From: a virus
Virus record (IMG/VR): IMGVR_UViG_3300004095_000009
Coordinates: 1-28,412 of that record
Reading direction: 5' to 3' (one strand)
DNA length: 28,412 nucleotides
The position numbers and the translations under genes are program-made. Numbering within the stretch: position 1 is the first letter of the stretch; each line of letters starts with the position of its first letter. Positions 17,027-24,198 of this stretch are shown here, piece by piece. The notes below the pieces were generated by a model. The model did not search any database, was not told the origin of the DNA, and saw nothing but the letters and a program-made list of their open reading frames with translations.

Positions 17027-17476
17027 CTACGAAATTAAATCGAAAAGTGAGCTGTTGACGTTGTAGATACCAGCCAAGGTAACAACAAAGCCGGGCTGCA
17101 CACCATCAAATGTTACATCCCGAACCCCCTTCAGGATGCAATTGACGAGTGCATAGTCACTCAAAGCTGCCGAATCAGTAATGATCGAAATGTCGCCAAC
17201 ATTGACGTTGGTTTGAATTTGCGTTTTATACACATCAGCAAGGCTTTGCGATTTCAGCAAGTGCAGCGTCACCGTAGCCATTTGGTATGGTTCGGGTGAA
17301 GTTACGCCTCCGGTTAGCGTTGGGATAAGCAAACCAGCATCGCCATCAAATGCAATACTAATTGCTTCCTTTGCTAAGTAGGGGGCGGTAATGTTCAAGG
17401 TTGCGTTACTCGCATAAACTACAGAACCCCGTAGCCTGTTAAGAGTGCCTTGATTAATTAATGGATTTCCAGCCAT
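17027..17476 (-). CDS. Tail tube protein
   Basis: A 149-residue protein immediately after the sheath gene, with a strong AAGGA ribosome site. It reads GNPLINQGTLNRLRGSVVYA, then APYLAKEAISIAFDGDAG, PEPYQMATVTLHLLKSQSLA, TDSAALSDYALVNCILKGVR and GFVVTLAGIYNVNSSLF. The size, the beta-rich character, the NxGTLNRLRGS-type N-terminus and the order sheath-tube-chaperone-tape measure match myophage tail tube subunits. The tube is the rigid inner channel for DNA. The next gene, in the same direction, is the chaperone needed to polymerise it. Confidence 0.83.
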   Translation of the reverse strand: MAGNPLINQGTLNRLRGSVVYASNATLNITAPYLAKEAISIAFDGDAGLLIPTLTGGVTSPEPYQMATVTLHLLKSQSLADVYKTQIQTNVNVGDISIITDSAALSDYALVNCILKGVRDVTFDGVQPGFVVTLAGIYNVNSSLFDLIS

Positions 17477-17489
17477 GATCTATTTTCCT

Positions 17490-18791
17490 TTATGCGAGAG
17501 CGAATGAGCTGACATTCACGTTGAAAATGATCTGAGTGAAGCCGCGAGCAGGTGTATAAGTGACCGAAAGGCCAGCATATTTACCAATCGCATAATCGCT
17601 CGGATTATCGGTCACATAGGTCGTGAAAGGAACCGCTTGAACCGTTACTGGACCCAACACTAGACCAAATGCAATGCCACTATTCATTGTGCCTTGTGAC
17701 ACTTTTTGTAGCGTATTGATACCAGCTTGGTTGTAATACAACGGATTGATCGGGTTATTCGAACCGTTAATGATTGCATTCGAAATGCTGATATTTACGT
17801 TGATTTGAACCCAATCCACCGAATACCAGTAAGTGTAGTCGTTGCCATCAGCTGTAACACCCCAAAGAATCAGGGTATTGCTAATGCCGCCTTCCGCACC
17901 AGTTCCGATGTAGTTACAGTTCGCAGTACGCAGTAATTGCTGCTGCGCTTGAGTGCCGGTGAATGCCGTAACCCCAACCACATAAGAAAACGCCATTGGC
18001 GTGACTTTGTTGGTATTGGAAGGGTTGTAATTCATTGCCACCCAAAGCATTGCAGCTGGCGACCATTCGGTGCTTGGAGCTGTAACATCTTGACACAATG
18101 AAACAATCGATTTCGTACTGGTGAAGGTCGAATAATTGGCAAGCGTCGCTTTAATCCAAAAGTAGACCGAAGCAGTTGTTGCATCCCAAGTGCGAGCAAA
18201 TGCCAAAAATGTAGAATCATTCGACATTTCCACTGGCAAAGCGTAAGCATAAAATTTATGCAAGTTTGCGTTGATGTAGGTATTTAAAGCAGTAATGCCT
18301 TGAGCGCCTGTTCCAACGCCAAGCTCCAACACATAAATCGCATTTGTTTGACCTTGTGCGAAATAAGTGGTTGCCATTGCAGTCAGCTCGGATACATCTT
18401 CAAGCGTAACAACGCCCTGTACCGTCACAGAGCCGGGGTTTGATACCAACGGATAAGTAAAGGTATTGGTTCCAGTTGAAGTGGCCTGAACCACGCCGTT
18501 GTAACCAGCAGGTGTTACGCCAGCGATTACGACGGGAACGGTGTCACTCGTTGGAATGCCATGTGCCGTAGCGGTAGTGACCGTTACAGTACCTGTACCC
18601 CAAGTCATCGAGCTAATCGTGACCGCACCACTAAGGATGGAAGTTAAATCGGTAAGTTGAGTAAGCAGAGCAGTATTACCCGCCCCGATGGTCGTAGCGC
18701 CTTGCGAAACCAAAGCACCTGTCCGCTGTAGCTGACTTGGTGCTGGCGCAATATTTTGCGTTACGTTAACGGTAACGATTTGAGTAGTCAT
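17490..18791 (-). CDS. Tail sheath protein with inserted surface module
   Basis: The 433-residue protein begins TTQIVTVNVTQNIAPAPSQL and RTGALVSQGATTI, as in sheath-like proteins of Burkholderia and Pseudomonas myophages. Residues 59-126 are an Ig/FCCH-like module also found in the gpJ-like protein. The body includes ELTAMATTYFAQGQTNAIYV, VLELGVGTGAQGITALNTYI and a C-terminal PSDYAIGKYAGLSVTYTPAR-type region ending in beta strands. These resemble the sheath domains that form the contractile outer layer and linking arms. It is followed by the tube gene, as in essentially all myophages. The insert near the N-terminus would presumably project from the sheath surface. Confidence 0.78.
   Translation of the reverse strand: MTTQIVTVNVTQNIAPAPSQLQRTGALVSQGATTIGAGNTALLTQLTDLTSILSGAVTISSMTWGTGTVTVTTATAHGIPTSDTVPVVIAGVTPAGYNGVVQATSTGTNTFTYPLVSNPGSVTVQGVVTLEDVSELTAMATTYFAQGQTNAIYVLELGVGTGAQGITALNTYINANLHKFYAYALPVEMSNDSTFLAFARTWDATTASVYFWIKATLANYSTFTSTKSIVSLCQDVTAPSTEWSPAAMLWVAMNYNPSNTNKVTPMAFSYVVGVTAFTGTQAQQQLLRTANCNYIGTGAEGGISNTLILWGVTADGNDYTYWYSVDWVQINVNISISNAIINGSNNPINPLYYNQAGINTLQKVSQGTMNSGIAFGLVLGPVTVQAVPFTTYVTDNPSDYAIGKYAGLSVTYTPARGFTQIIFNVNVSSFALA
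18414..18614 (-). repeat. Ig/FCCH-like module, copy in the sheath gene
   Basis: Residues 59-126 of the sheath correspond to residues 323-389 of the gpJ-like protein; see 10160-10360. The module contains the motif AHG, then GVTP, YNG, NTFTYPLV and NPG, recurrent in phage surface modules. Confidence 0.88.
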
Positions 18792-18805
18792 TATTGACCC
18801 CTTGA

Positions 18806-19117
18806 TTACGAGTAGCTAACTGCAAGAGTCTGACCAGTACCGGGAACGACAGTGATGCCTGTAGATGTGGGCATATCAACACTGAAAACACCGACGGTTT
18901 GAGGAATAACAAAAATTTGATTCGCTACAGCAGCTGCACCAGTGGTGATACAGTCATTGACTGAACCAACGGCGCTACCAGCTACGAATACGCTAACTTT
19001 AGCAACACGACCAGCGACGGGTTTGATAACCGTAGCGCTAGTGATGTTCAGCACTGTTTTTGTACCGTTGCCGACGATAGCAACATTATTTACTATTGGG
19101 AATGACGTAATTGCCAT
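18806..19117 (-). CDS. Small virion protein ahead of the tail sheath gene
   Basis: A 103-residue protein with GAAGGAAA as ribosome site. It reads TVLNITSATVIKPVAGRVAK, VSVFVAGSAVGSVNDCITTG, then a strand pair ending TGITVVPGTGQTLAVSYS. I know this pattern as a frequent small phage protein of about 95-110 residues, always beside structural genes, whose function is not established. Low charge and alternating Val/Thr suggest a compact beta-sandwich, possibly a decoration protein. Its position between tail completion genes and the sheath is typical of that family. Confidence 0.78.
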   Translation of the reverse strand: MAITSFPIVNNVAIVGNGTKTVLNITSATVIKPVAGRVAKVSVFVAGSAVGSVNDCITTGAAAVANQIFVIPQTVGVFSVDMPTSTGITVVPGTGQTLAVSYS

Positions 19118-19139
19118 GATGATTTCCTTCTATCTGTGT

Positions 19140-20144
19140 TTATGTAGGATAAGGTGCAACGGTTACGTTAATAAATGCTGATTCAATCAGCTTCCTTGCA
19201 ATGTCATTGACTGTCGTTTGATAGTAACTTACATCGAACGTGATAGTCTTTTTCATTGCAATAATGCCAAATTCAGGCTGAGTCATTTTTTCATCCTGAA
19301 TGATCGGCATATTCTGTACGCCAATATTATCCGTATTTAGTGAATAATCATAGACATATTGAGCGAAATTCAATGCTTCATTGTTGCGAATGCCATAGAT
19401 CGTAATTTTGACCTTATCATGCGTGAGCTGATTCGGGTTTGAATTACGATCCTGAAGCGGAAATGCTTGTATTGCGTAAGTATCGGACGGATTAATATCC
19501 ACAGCCGCATACGGTGGCGCAATGTTCTGACCCACCAAATAAGATGGATACATTGGGAAAAATTGATTCAACGACAACCAAATAGGCAAGCTATTCGAAA
19601 CAATAGGGCTAGTCGTGTCAAAACCGGTCATGGAATCGATTAACTGCGTATCCATGACTGAATAAAGCGCATCGCCTCGATAATGGTACAAATCGGCTTG
19701 TTTGTAAAAATTATCGCGTCGGCTAAATGCAAACTTGACCCCATCGCTATTGGTCGCAACATAGATCAAATTGGGGTTTATCAAGTTGAAATCTTGAATC
19801 GGCTGCAATGATGTAAAAATCATATGGTTGTATGCAGTCGTTCTATCTTCAAGCTGGTGCATTTCCGTCGCGTAATGCAATGAGCCTTGAGCCACCAGCT
19901 GGCGCGACGGTAAAGTATTTTTGAATTGATCGAATTCTAAGCGGTTAAATTGAGCAGCGTTATACAGGGCTGAATCAGTCAGCAATGCCGCATTTACCCA
20001 AAATACATAACCATCAAGCGGCAATATCAATTTCACATATAAGGTGAAATTAATTGTTTGGTTTAGCGATAGCGTATTAACGCCTTCAGCAAGGCCAGCG
20101 CCAAGCTGAGTTTTTGCCCCTGCGGTTTCAGCAACGCTTGCCAT
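19140..20144 (-). CDS. Conserved myophage structural protein before the tail genes (unknown role)
   Basis: A 334-residue protein whose ATG overlaps the previous stop as TGATG. It has an Ala/Gly-rich start, then INFTLYVKLILPLDGYVFWV, a HYATEMHQLEDRTTAYNHMI segment, FNLINPNLIYVATNSDGVKF, FSRRDNFYKQADLYHYRGDA and QLTHDKVKITIYGIRNNEAL. It keeps a WL.LNQFFP patch near residue 190. I recognise the overall pattern from head-tail junction regions of E217-type myophages but cannot attach a firm name. It could be a tail terminator or connector component, because it lies between the tail-completion protein and the sheath cluster. No enzyme motif or membrane segment is visible. Confidence 0.78.
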   Translation of the reverse strand: MASVAETAGAKTQLGAGLAEGVNTLSLNQTINFTLYVKLILPLDGYVFWVNAALLTDSALYNAAQFNRLEFDQFKNTLPSRQLVAQGSLHYATEMHQLEDRTTAYNHMIFTSLQPIQDFNLINPNLIYVATNSDGVKFAFSRRDNFYKQADLYHYRGDALYSVMDTQLIDSMTGFDTTSPIVSNSLPIWLSLNQFFPMYPSYLVGQNIAPPYAAVDINPSDTYAIQAFPLQDRNSNPNQLTHDKVKITIYGIRNNEALNFAQYVYDYSLNTDNIGVQNMPIIQDEKMTQPEFGIIAMKKTITFDVSYYQTTVNDIARKLIESAFINVTVAPYPT

Positions 20145-20584
20145 CAGTCAATCCACGCTTTCAAAGATTTTTCGAGTGTGCCGGAATCAATAAATGATGG
20201 ACGGCGGGGACCATAACTACGCACTAATTGCTTGCCTTTTTTCCCTACTTTTTTCTTTCGAAGGGTTTTGCCTTCCAAAGCGGCCTGAGTTGGTACGCCC
20301 GGAATACCAAGCCGTTCCACCTCTTGTAAAGAAATAAATTCTCGCATTCTTTGGCTGATCTTATCTCCCGCACCAGCAAAAGGATTGCCTGAAAACTCGC
20401 CTGTCATCAAATAAGTTTCCATTGCACCTGCAACATCGTTGGCAATAGCGTCCGCCATAAACTGAGCGTTGTTGTCAGCAAAGGCAGAAAATAGGCCGTA
20501 TTTTTCCTCTAGGATGGTTCCCACCCCGAAAGTCGTGTTGCCCAATGGTTCAGGCACATCGATTACGCCTAAGTGAATTTTCAA
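20144..20584 (-). CDS. Head-tail joining/tail completion protein, HK97 gp10-like
   Basis: The 146-residue form starts at TTG 20584-20582, which overlaps the preceding stop (TTGA) and has GGGGA five bases upstream. The first residues then read KIHLGVIDVPEP, as in this family. A longer form from ATG 20620 would add 12 residues but has no ribosome site and overlaps the previous gene by 40 bases. The body contains TILEEKYGLFSAFADNNAQF and a helical middle; the C-terminus (LRKKKVGKKGKQLVRSYGPR, SFIDSGTLEKSLKAWID) is very basic. The TG.L..S...W.D ending is typical of HK97 gp10/phage virion morphogenesis proteins that finish the tail at the connector. Confidence 0.72.
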   Translation of the reverse strand: MKIHLGVIDVPEPLGNTTFGVGTILEEKYGLFSAFADNNAQFMADAIANDVAGAMETYLMTGEFSGNPFAGAGDKISQRMREFISLQEVERLGIPGVPTQAALEGKTLRKKKVGKKGKQLVRSYGPRRPSFIDSGTLEKSLKAWID

Positions 20585-21039
20585 GTCAATCCCCACAAAG
20601 TGCCGATGGTTTGCATCCATGCCAGTGCTTGGCGACCATAGGGGTCCTTGAGACGCTGCAAGTCAATCAAGCTCAAATTGCTTAATCCCTTGCCGATGGT
20701 CAATGATTCGCTAGTGCTTGAATCAGCTGCGCTGTTAATAACGCCAGCCACAAAAGAGTTAATACCATAGCTTGCCCTTGCCGACGCGAACCAAGTTTGT
20801 CCGGCATAATCTTGTTGGAATTGCAACAATTGACTGCCACCCCAATTGTAAACAGTCAGGGTGTAAATATCAGGCGACGCAGTACTGAAATCTAGCGGGA
20901 CCAAATCTAATGCGATTTGAAATGCGTAAGCATAGCCGGGATCGTTATCCGCGAGCGCGACAGTGGGGATTCCCATCACCGCCCTAGACCAAGCGATGAA
21001 GCCAGTAAGTGTCGGAGGGCTAGTGATCGGATCGCTCAT
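20581..21039 (-). CDS. Conserved head-tail connector-region protein, unknown role
   Basis: A 152-residue protein with PPTLTGFIAWSRAVMGIPTV, then ALDLVPLDFSTASPDIYTLT, VYNWGGSQLLQFQQDYAG and a C-terminal SLIDLQRLKDPYGRQALAWM, TIGTLWGLT. The pattern is well kept in myophages of the E217 type just after the capsid genes and before the tail-completion protein, so a connector or head-completion role is inferred. Trp, Tyr and Phe content is high, with little charge. I do not know a named function. The upstream ribosome site is weak and the previous gene ends 12 bases earlier. Confidence 0.75.
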   Translation of the reverse strand: MSDPITSPPTLTGFIAWSRAVMGIPTVALADNDPGYAYAFQIALDLVPLDFSTASPDIYTLTVYNWGGSQLLQFQQDYAGQTWFASARASYGINSFVAGVINSAADSSTSESLTIGKGLSNLSLIDLQRLKDPYGRQALAWMQTIGTLWGLT

Positions 21040-21051
21040 AGTTTCACACTT

Positions 21052-21555
21052 TTAAGATTTGCGGGGTCGTCCGCGACGGGGTGCTATTCCTTCGCGTACC
21101 ACTTCAATAGTCTGTTCGAATTTTACGTCAGAATCAGCAGCATTGCGCTTTTCTTCGATAACTTCTACTTCAAGACCGGATTTTTGTTTCAATCCCATTT
21201 GCTGTGCGGTATTTGCAAGATGTTGATCCGCAGCAGCAGCAGTAATTTTGCGAGCCTCAAGCGCACGATCAATCATTTCCTGATCACGAGCGCTAATTCC
21301 AGCTTCGATATTTTCGACAGAAATTGGCTTGTCCATTTGATACGCAATGCCGCTAAAGCCCTTTTTGACTTTTTTAGCATCTTGAAACCCATATGGTTCA
21401 TGCTGTTTCAGAATGTGATCGATTTCTTCAGGTTGGCCTTCAATGACGATTTGCGAACCAGCGCGAATTTTTTGCATGAAGGGACGGGGATTCTCTAACA
21501 GGCCATATGTAAACTGATGGTCTTGTTTAGAGCAATTGGCGATATAGAGTTTCAT
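21052..21555 (-). CDS. Conserved post-capsid protein with basic RGRP tail, unknown role
   Basis: The start is placed at ATG 21555 (GGGAAA just upstream), giving 167 residues. The longer open frame back to 21627 crosses a structured gap and has no ribosome site. The protein begins MKLYIANCSKQDHQFTYGLL, then RPFMQKIRAGSQIVIEGQPE and EEIDHILKQHEPYGFQDAKK, a block I recognise as conserved in phages after the capsid gene. A helical, charged middle follows (AGISARDQEMIDRALEARKI, TAAAADQHLA). The last residues, RRGRPRKS, resemble an AT-hook, which suggests nucleic-acid contact. The function is not established, and the DNA-binding idea is inference. Confidence 0.78.
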   Translation of the reverse strand: MKLYIANCSKQDHQFTYGLLENPRPFMQKIRAGSQIVIEGQPEEIDHILKQHEPYGFQDAKKVKKGFSGIAYQMDKPISVENIEAGISARDQEMIDRALEARKITAAAADQHLANTAQQMGLKQKSGLEVEVIEEKRNAADSDVKFEQTIEVVREGIAPRRGRPRKS

Positions 21556-21573
21556 GGTATTTCCCGAAAGGGT

Positions 21574-21646
21574 GGGTGACAGATGATGCGGCTTCCTTGT
21601 GGGAAACCCTGCCACCCATTGAATCATTCCCCGGCATCACACGGGG
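21574..21646 (-). promoter_or_regulatory. Structured RNA gap between capsid gene and the next gene
   Basis: On the minus strand, between the capsid stop and ATG 21555, two hairpins stand out. The first is CCCCG-loop-CGGGG (21646-21629), a 5-bp stem with an 8-base loop. The second has outer arms GGGTGGCAG (21617-21609) and CTGTCACCC (21582-21574), nine pairs with one G-U. Inside it GGTTTCC (21608-21602) and GGAAGCC (21596-21590) form seven pairs with one G-U. A further CCC-TTTC-GGG lies by the ribosome site. There is no U tract, so this is not a plain intrinsic terminator. It may be an RNA processing or expression-damping element after the abundant capsid gene. Confidence 0.55.
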
Positions 21647-21663
21647 TTTGTCAATATACCGTC

Positions 21664-22689
21664 TTAGTAGGCAGCAGACAGAATAAACAGACCTTCAGGA
21701 CGAATGCCCCAGCCGGAAGTCGAACGCATCGTGTACAGGGTAGTAATACCACCGTCAGCGATTGGCGTAGGAATTTCAGTAGGTGCGGAAACGTCAGTCA
21801 GCATCAAAGTAGTTGCGGTTTGATTTGGGGTCAAAGTTGCAAATACGTTGGTGTTGATTTGAGCGTTAGCCTTAGGAATCTTTAATTCAGGAGCAACCAA
21901 CAAGATAGCGTCAGTGCCACCAGCGCCTTGACCGATGAGGGTGTCGTCAGCTGCAAAGCTAACGTCATCACCACCTGCCCATTGAGCGACGGTTTCAACC
22001 AAACCAGCTGCGGTTTCAACACCAGCGCCGATACGTTGGAATTGAGTCAATGACACAACGCCGCTGTACGAAATTTGGCTGATAAAGCGTTGAGGAGCCA
22101 AAAACACCAAGCGCAAAGGTTGACCGATTTGCAAGGTGCTGACTTTCAACGTGCCGATCATGTTTAGCAGATACTGAGCAAGCTGGCCCGAATCCCACTT
22201 CGAATAGCCTACGTTACCGTTGGTGTCAGCGCCAAGAGTGGCGGTAGTTGCACCAGCAGTATTGAGTAAGCCTTCGCCGTTGGCGGGGTTGTAACCGTAC
22301 AGCAGAGCATTACGCAGCTGTTGTGCGATACCTTGGCGAGCAGCAAGACGCATTGCTTGGGGTAAAGCATAACCCCATGCACCGGTAGCGGCTTCGTCAA
22401 AGTTATCGTACTGAGCGCGGGTTTGCAAACGGTACGTTGCGGTTGAGATCATCGAAGGAATAACCGATGCGCTTGGCAATTGGTTAACTTGCGATTGGTT
22501 GGCTTGCACTTGAGTGGTCAGCTGGACCTTTTTCGCGTAAACGTAAAGATCAGCCTCACCAATTCGTGGCATTGGATTTTCAGTAGCAAGAGTCGTAAAT
22601 GCACCCGATGCCAAGCTGTATTGCATAATCAGCTCGGGCATCATGTAGTGCGGGTTTACGGTAACAAATGACGGTGCGAAACCTGACAT
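21664..22689 (-). CDS. Major capsid protein (DUF2184-like)
   Basis: A 341-residue protein with a strong AAGGA ribosome site. It begins GFAPSFVTVNPHYMMPELIM, followed by RIGEADLYVYAKKVQLTTQV, then YRLQTRAQYDNFDEAATGAW, QAMRLAARQGIAQQLRNALL and YGYNPANGEGLLNTAGATTA. Later it has PLRLVFLAPQRFISQISYSG and a C-terminal ITTLYTMRSTSGWGIRPEGL. The pattern is that of the DUF2184 group of HK97-fold major capsid proteins in E217/Bcep-type myophages. It forms the procapsid lattice around the scaffold from the upstream composite gene. The neighbours (protease, cement, connector) agree. The gene uses a more regular, GC-richer codon set than the fibre region, as expected for a highly expressed gene. Confidence 0.87.
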   Translation of the reverse strand: MSGFAPSFVTVNPHYMMPELIMQYSLASGAFTTLATENPMPRIGEADLYVYAKKVQLTTQVQANQSQVNQLPSASVIPSMISTATYRLQTRAQYDNFDEAATGAWGYALPQAMRLAARQGIAQQLRNALLYGYNPANGEGLLNTAGATTATLGADTNGNVGYSKWDSGQLAQYLLNMIGTLKVSTLQIGQPLRLVFLAPQRFISQISYSGVVSLTQFQRIGAGVETAAGLVETVAQWAGGDDVSFAADDTLIGQGAGGTDAILLVAPELKIPKANAQINTNVFATLTPNQTATTLMLTDVSAPTEIPTPIADGGITTLYTMRSTSGWGIRPEGLFILSAAY

Positions 22690-22702
22690 GATCGTTTCCT
22701 TA

Positions 22703-23323
22703 TTAGATTAGGCACAAAGCCACTGGTTGGTTGTAAACCCAGTTTGCAGTATTGGAGCCGCTGTTATACGACACCGTTTTATTGCCACTGGCGCTAACTT
22801 TCAAAATCTTCACTGGCAGTGCGGCCTGACCGGATGGTTGGGTCGTGGTCAACACGTTTGTGCTGTAGTTGTAGTACACCGTTGACGATGACAGGTTGCC
22901 ATCCAGTGCAACAACGCTTGCATCACAAGCGAGAGGAATGCGAGCGCCACTACCAAAACGGTAATAGTTAACCGACATACCGGGTGAATACAACGGAGCA
23001 GTTGACTGAGGAGTCGTAATGCCACCGTATGCTTGGTTGAATACGCAAATACCTGATGGTACGGCTGAAGTCGTAGCTTGCAGAATCGTAGCACCAAGGG
23101 TGTCCGTACCGGGTTGTGCAGCCGCACCGGGAATAAATTCCTGAATTGGCACACCGCCCCATAACGGGCTAGTTGCGGAAGTTGAAAGTACGCCACCAGC
23201 CAAGTAAAACTTGACCGCTGGATCGTCTTGTGCATCACCTTGGGTATAACCAGCGCTGTTGGTATTAAATAGACCAGCAGCGTTGGTTGTTGCCATAGGG
23301 TTGATCGAGATTAATGCTGACAT
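22703..23323 (-). CDS. Capsid cement/decoration-like protein
   Basis: A 206-residue protein between the protease-scaffold gene and the major capsid gene, with AAGGAAAT as ribosome site. It contains INPMATTNAAGLFNTNSAG, DDPAVKFYLAGGVLSTSATS, LWGGVPIQEFIPG, and a beta-rich C-terminal half with YYRFGSGARIPLACDASVVA and PVKILKVSASGNKTVSY. This layout (LAGG.LS...PLWGG.PI.E.IP) recurs in structural cement proteins encoded before capsid genes in related myophages. In those phages they decorate and stabilise the shell. Family assignment is from memory; the head-gene position supports it. Confidence 0.72.
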   Translation of the reverse strand: MSALISINPMATTNAAGLFNTNSAGYTQGDAQDDPAVKFYLAGGVLSTSATSPLWGGVPIQEFIPGAAAQPGTDTLGATILQATTSAVPSGICVFNQAYGGITTPQSTAPLYSPGMSVNYYRFGSGARIPLACDASVVALDGNLSSSTVYYNYSTNVLTTTQPSGQAALPVKILKVSASGNKTVSYNSGSNTANWVYNQPVALCLI

Positions 23324-23334
23324 GATCTATTTCC

Positions 23335-24198
23335 TTATCGCTTGTTGTTGTTCAAATTGAATTCTTTGACGCGCATAGAAGGCACTTTAAATGCGTCCAT
23401 CCAGCCAAAGCCACCCTTGAATTTCGTAATCACACGACCAGCGCGATCACGCTCATGGATTTCAATTTCCTGATCTGCTGCATAGGTCAATGGTGACTTA
23501 GCGGCAGCTTGTGCGTCAGCAAAAATCTGCTTCTCAGCAAGCGACAACAATTTTGCATCTTTGATAGCTGCAAGGTTGATGTCCTTATATGCGTCGGAGT
23601 AGGCTTGCAAGCCGCGCAATAGGCGTTTACGGTATGACAACAAACTTTCGCCCTTCAAAGGACGGGAAGCTGATTTGCCAAACGATGCCATTACGCTGTC
23701 AGCTTTAGCTTGAGCGTCAGCATATTTAGCTTCTTCTTCATCGGCCTTCATAGCTTCTTCTTCATCATCGCACATTGCATCATCATCAGGCTTCATTTCG
23801 CCAGCTGGACCATGCTCTTTAGGATCAGAGCCTTCAGCGTCGTCTTTACGCTTTTTGGCATCTTTACGATGTTTCATGTCGTCGTCTTTACGATCATCTT
23901 CATCGTCATCGTCGCACATGGCATCATCGTCGTCGTCTTTGCGTTTTTTGTCCATCTTACGCATCATTTCGCGTTTAGCTTCAGATTCGGATTCTTCTTC
24001 CTCATCATCGTCCTTACGCATACGATCATCATCATCTTTTTTGGCCTTTTTCTTGTCAGCAGCTGTGACCAGTGGGGGCGCGGGTAAAGTTTTCTCCATT
24101 TCGTCAACGCGAGCAATAACATTGCCCAACATTGATAGAATGGCATCGAGTTTATCGCCTTGGGCATCTGCCTTCGGCGCGGTAGTATTGTCTGACAT
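23335..24198 (-). CDS. Nested head scaffold protein from an internal in-frame start (predicted, 287 aa)
   Basis: Within the composite gene, Met562 (ATG 24198-24196) is preceded by GAGGT at 24210-24206, seven bases away, a better ribosome site than that of the full gene. The product would start MSDNTTAPKADAQGDKLDAI, with a helical segment (ILSMLGNVIARVDEMEKTLP), a long Asp/Glu/Lys-rich region and the conserved C-terminus. This is the usual composition of phage scaffolding proteins. Nested in-frame scaffold genes are known in lambda (Nu3 within C). The internal start lies just after the protease domain ends, which is where such a start should be. Expression is predicted only. Confidence 0.6.
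   Translation of the reverse strand: MSDNTTAPKADAQGDKLDAILSMLGNVIARVDEMEKTLPAPPLVTAADKKKAKKDDDDRMRKDDDEEEESESEAKREMMRKMDKKRKDDDDDAMCDDDDEDDRKDDDMKHRKDAKKRKDDAEGSDPKEHGPAGEMKPDDDAMCDDEEEAMKADEEEAKYADAQAKADSVMASFGKSASRPLKGESLLSYRKRLLRGLQAYSDAYKDINLAAIKDAKLLSLAEKQIFADAQAAAKSPLTYAADQEIEIHERDRAGRVITKFKGGFGWMDAFKVPSMRVKEFNLNNNKR

Noticed and set aside
20917-21498. Plus-strand frame of 193 codons
   Set aside because: It lies antisense to two conserved minus-strand genes and the gap between them, with no ribosome site.
21556-21627. Longer start (MIQWVAGF) for the post-capsid protein
   Set aside because: It has no ribosome site and the extension runs through the GC hairpins. The conserved block begins at MKLYIAN.
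21629-21646. Intrinsic terminator after the capsid gene
   Set aside because: The GC hairpin is present, but it is followed by GAATGATTC rather than a U tract.
23710-24087. Plus-strand frame of 125 codons rich in Phe and Ile
   Set aside because: It is the reverse reading of the acidic Asp/Glu/Lys scaffold region, which automatically yields a hydrophobic frame.
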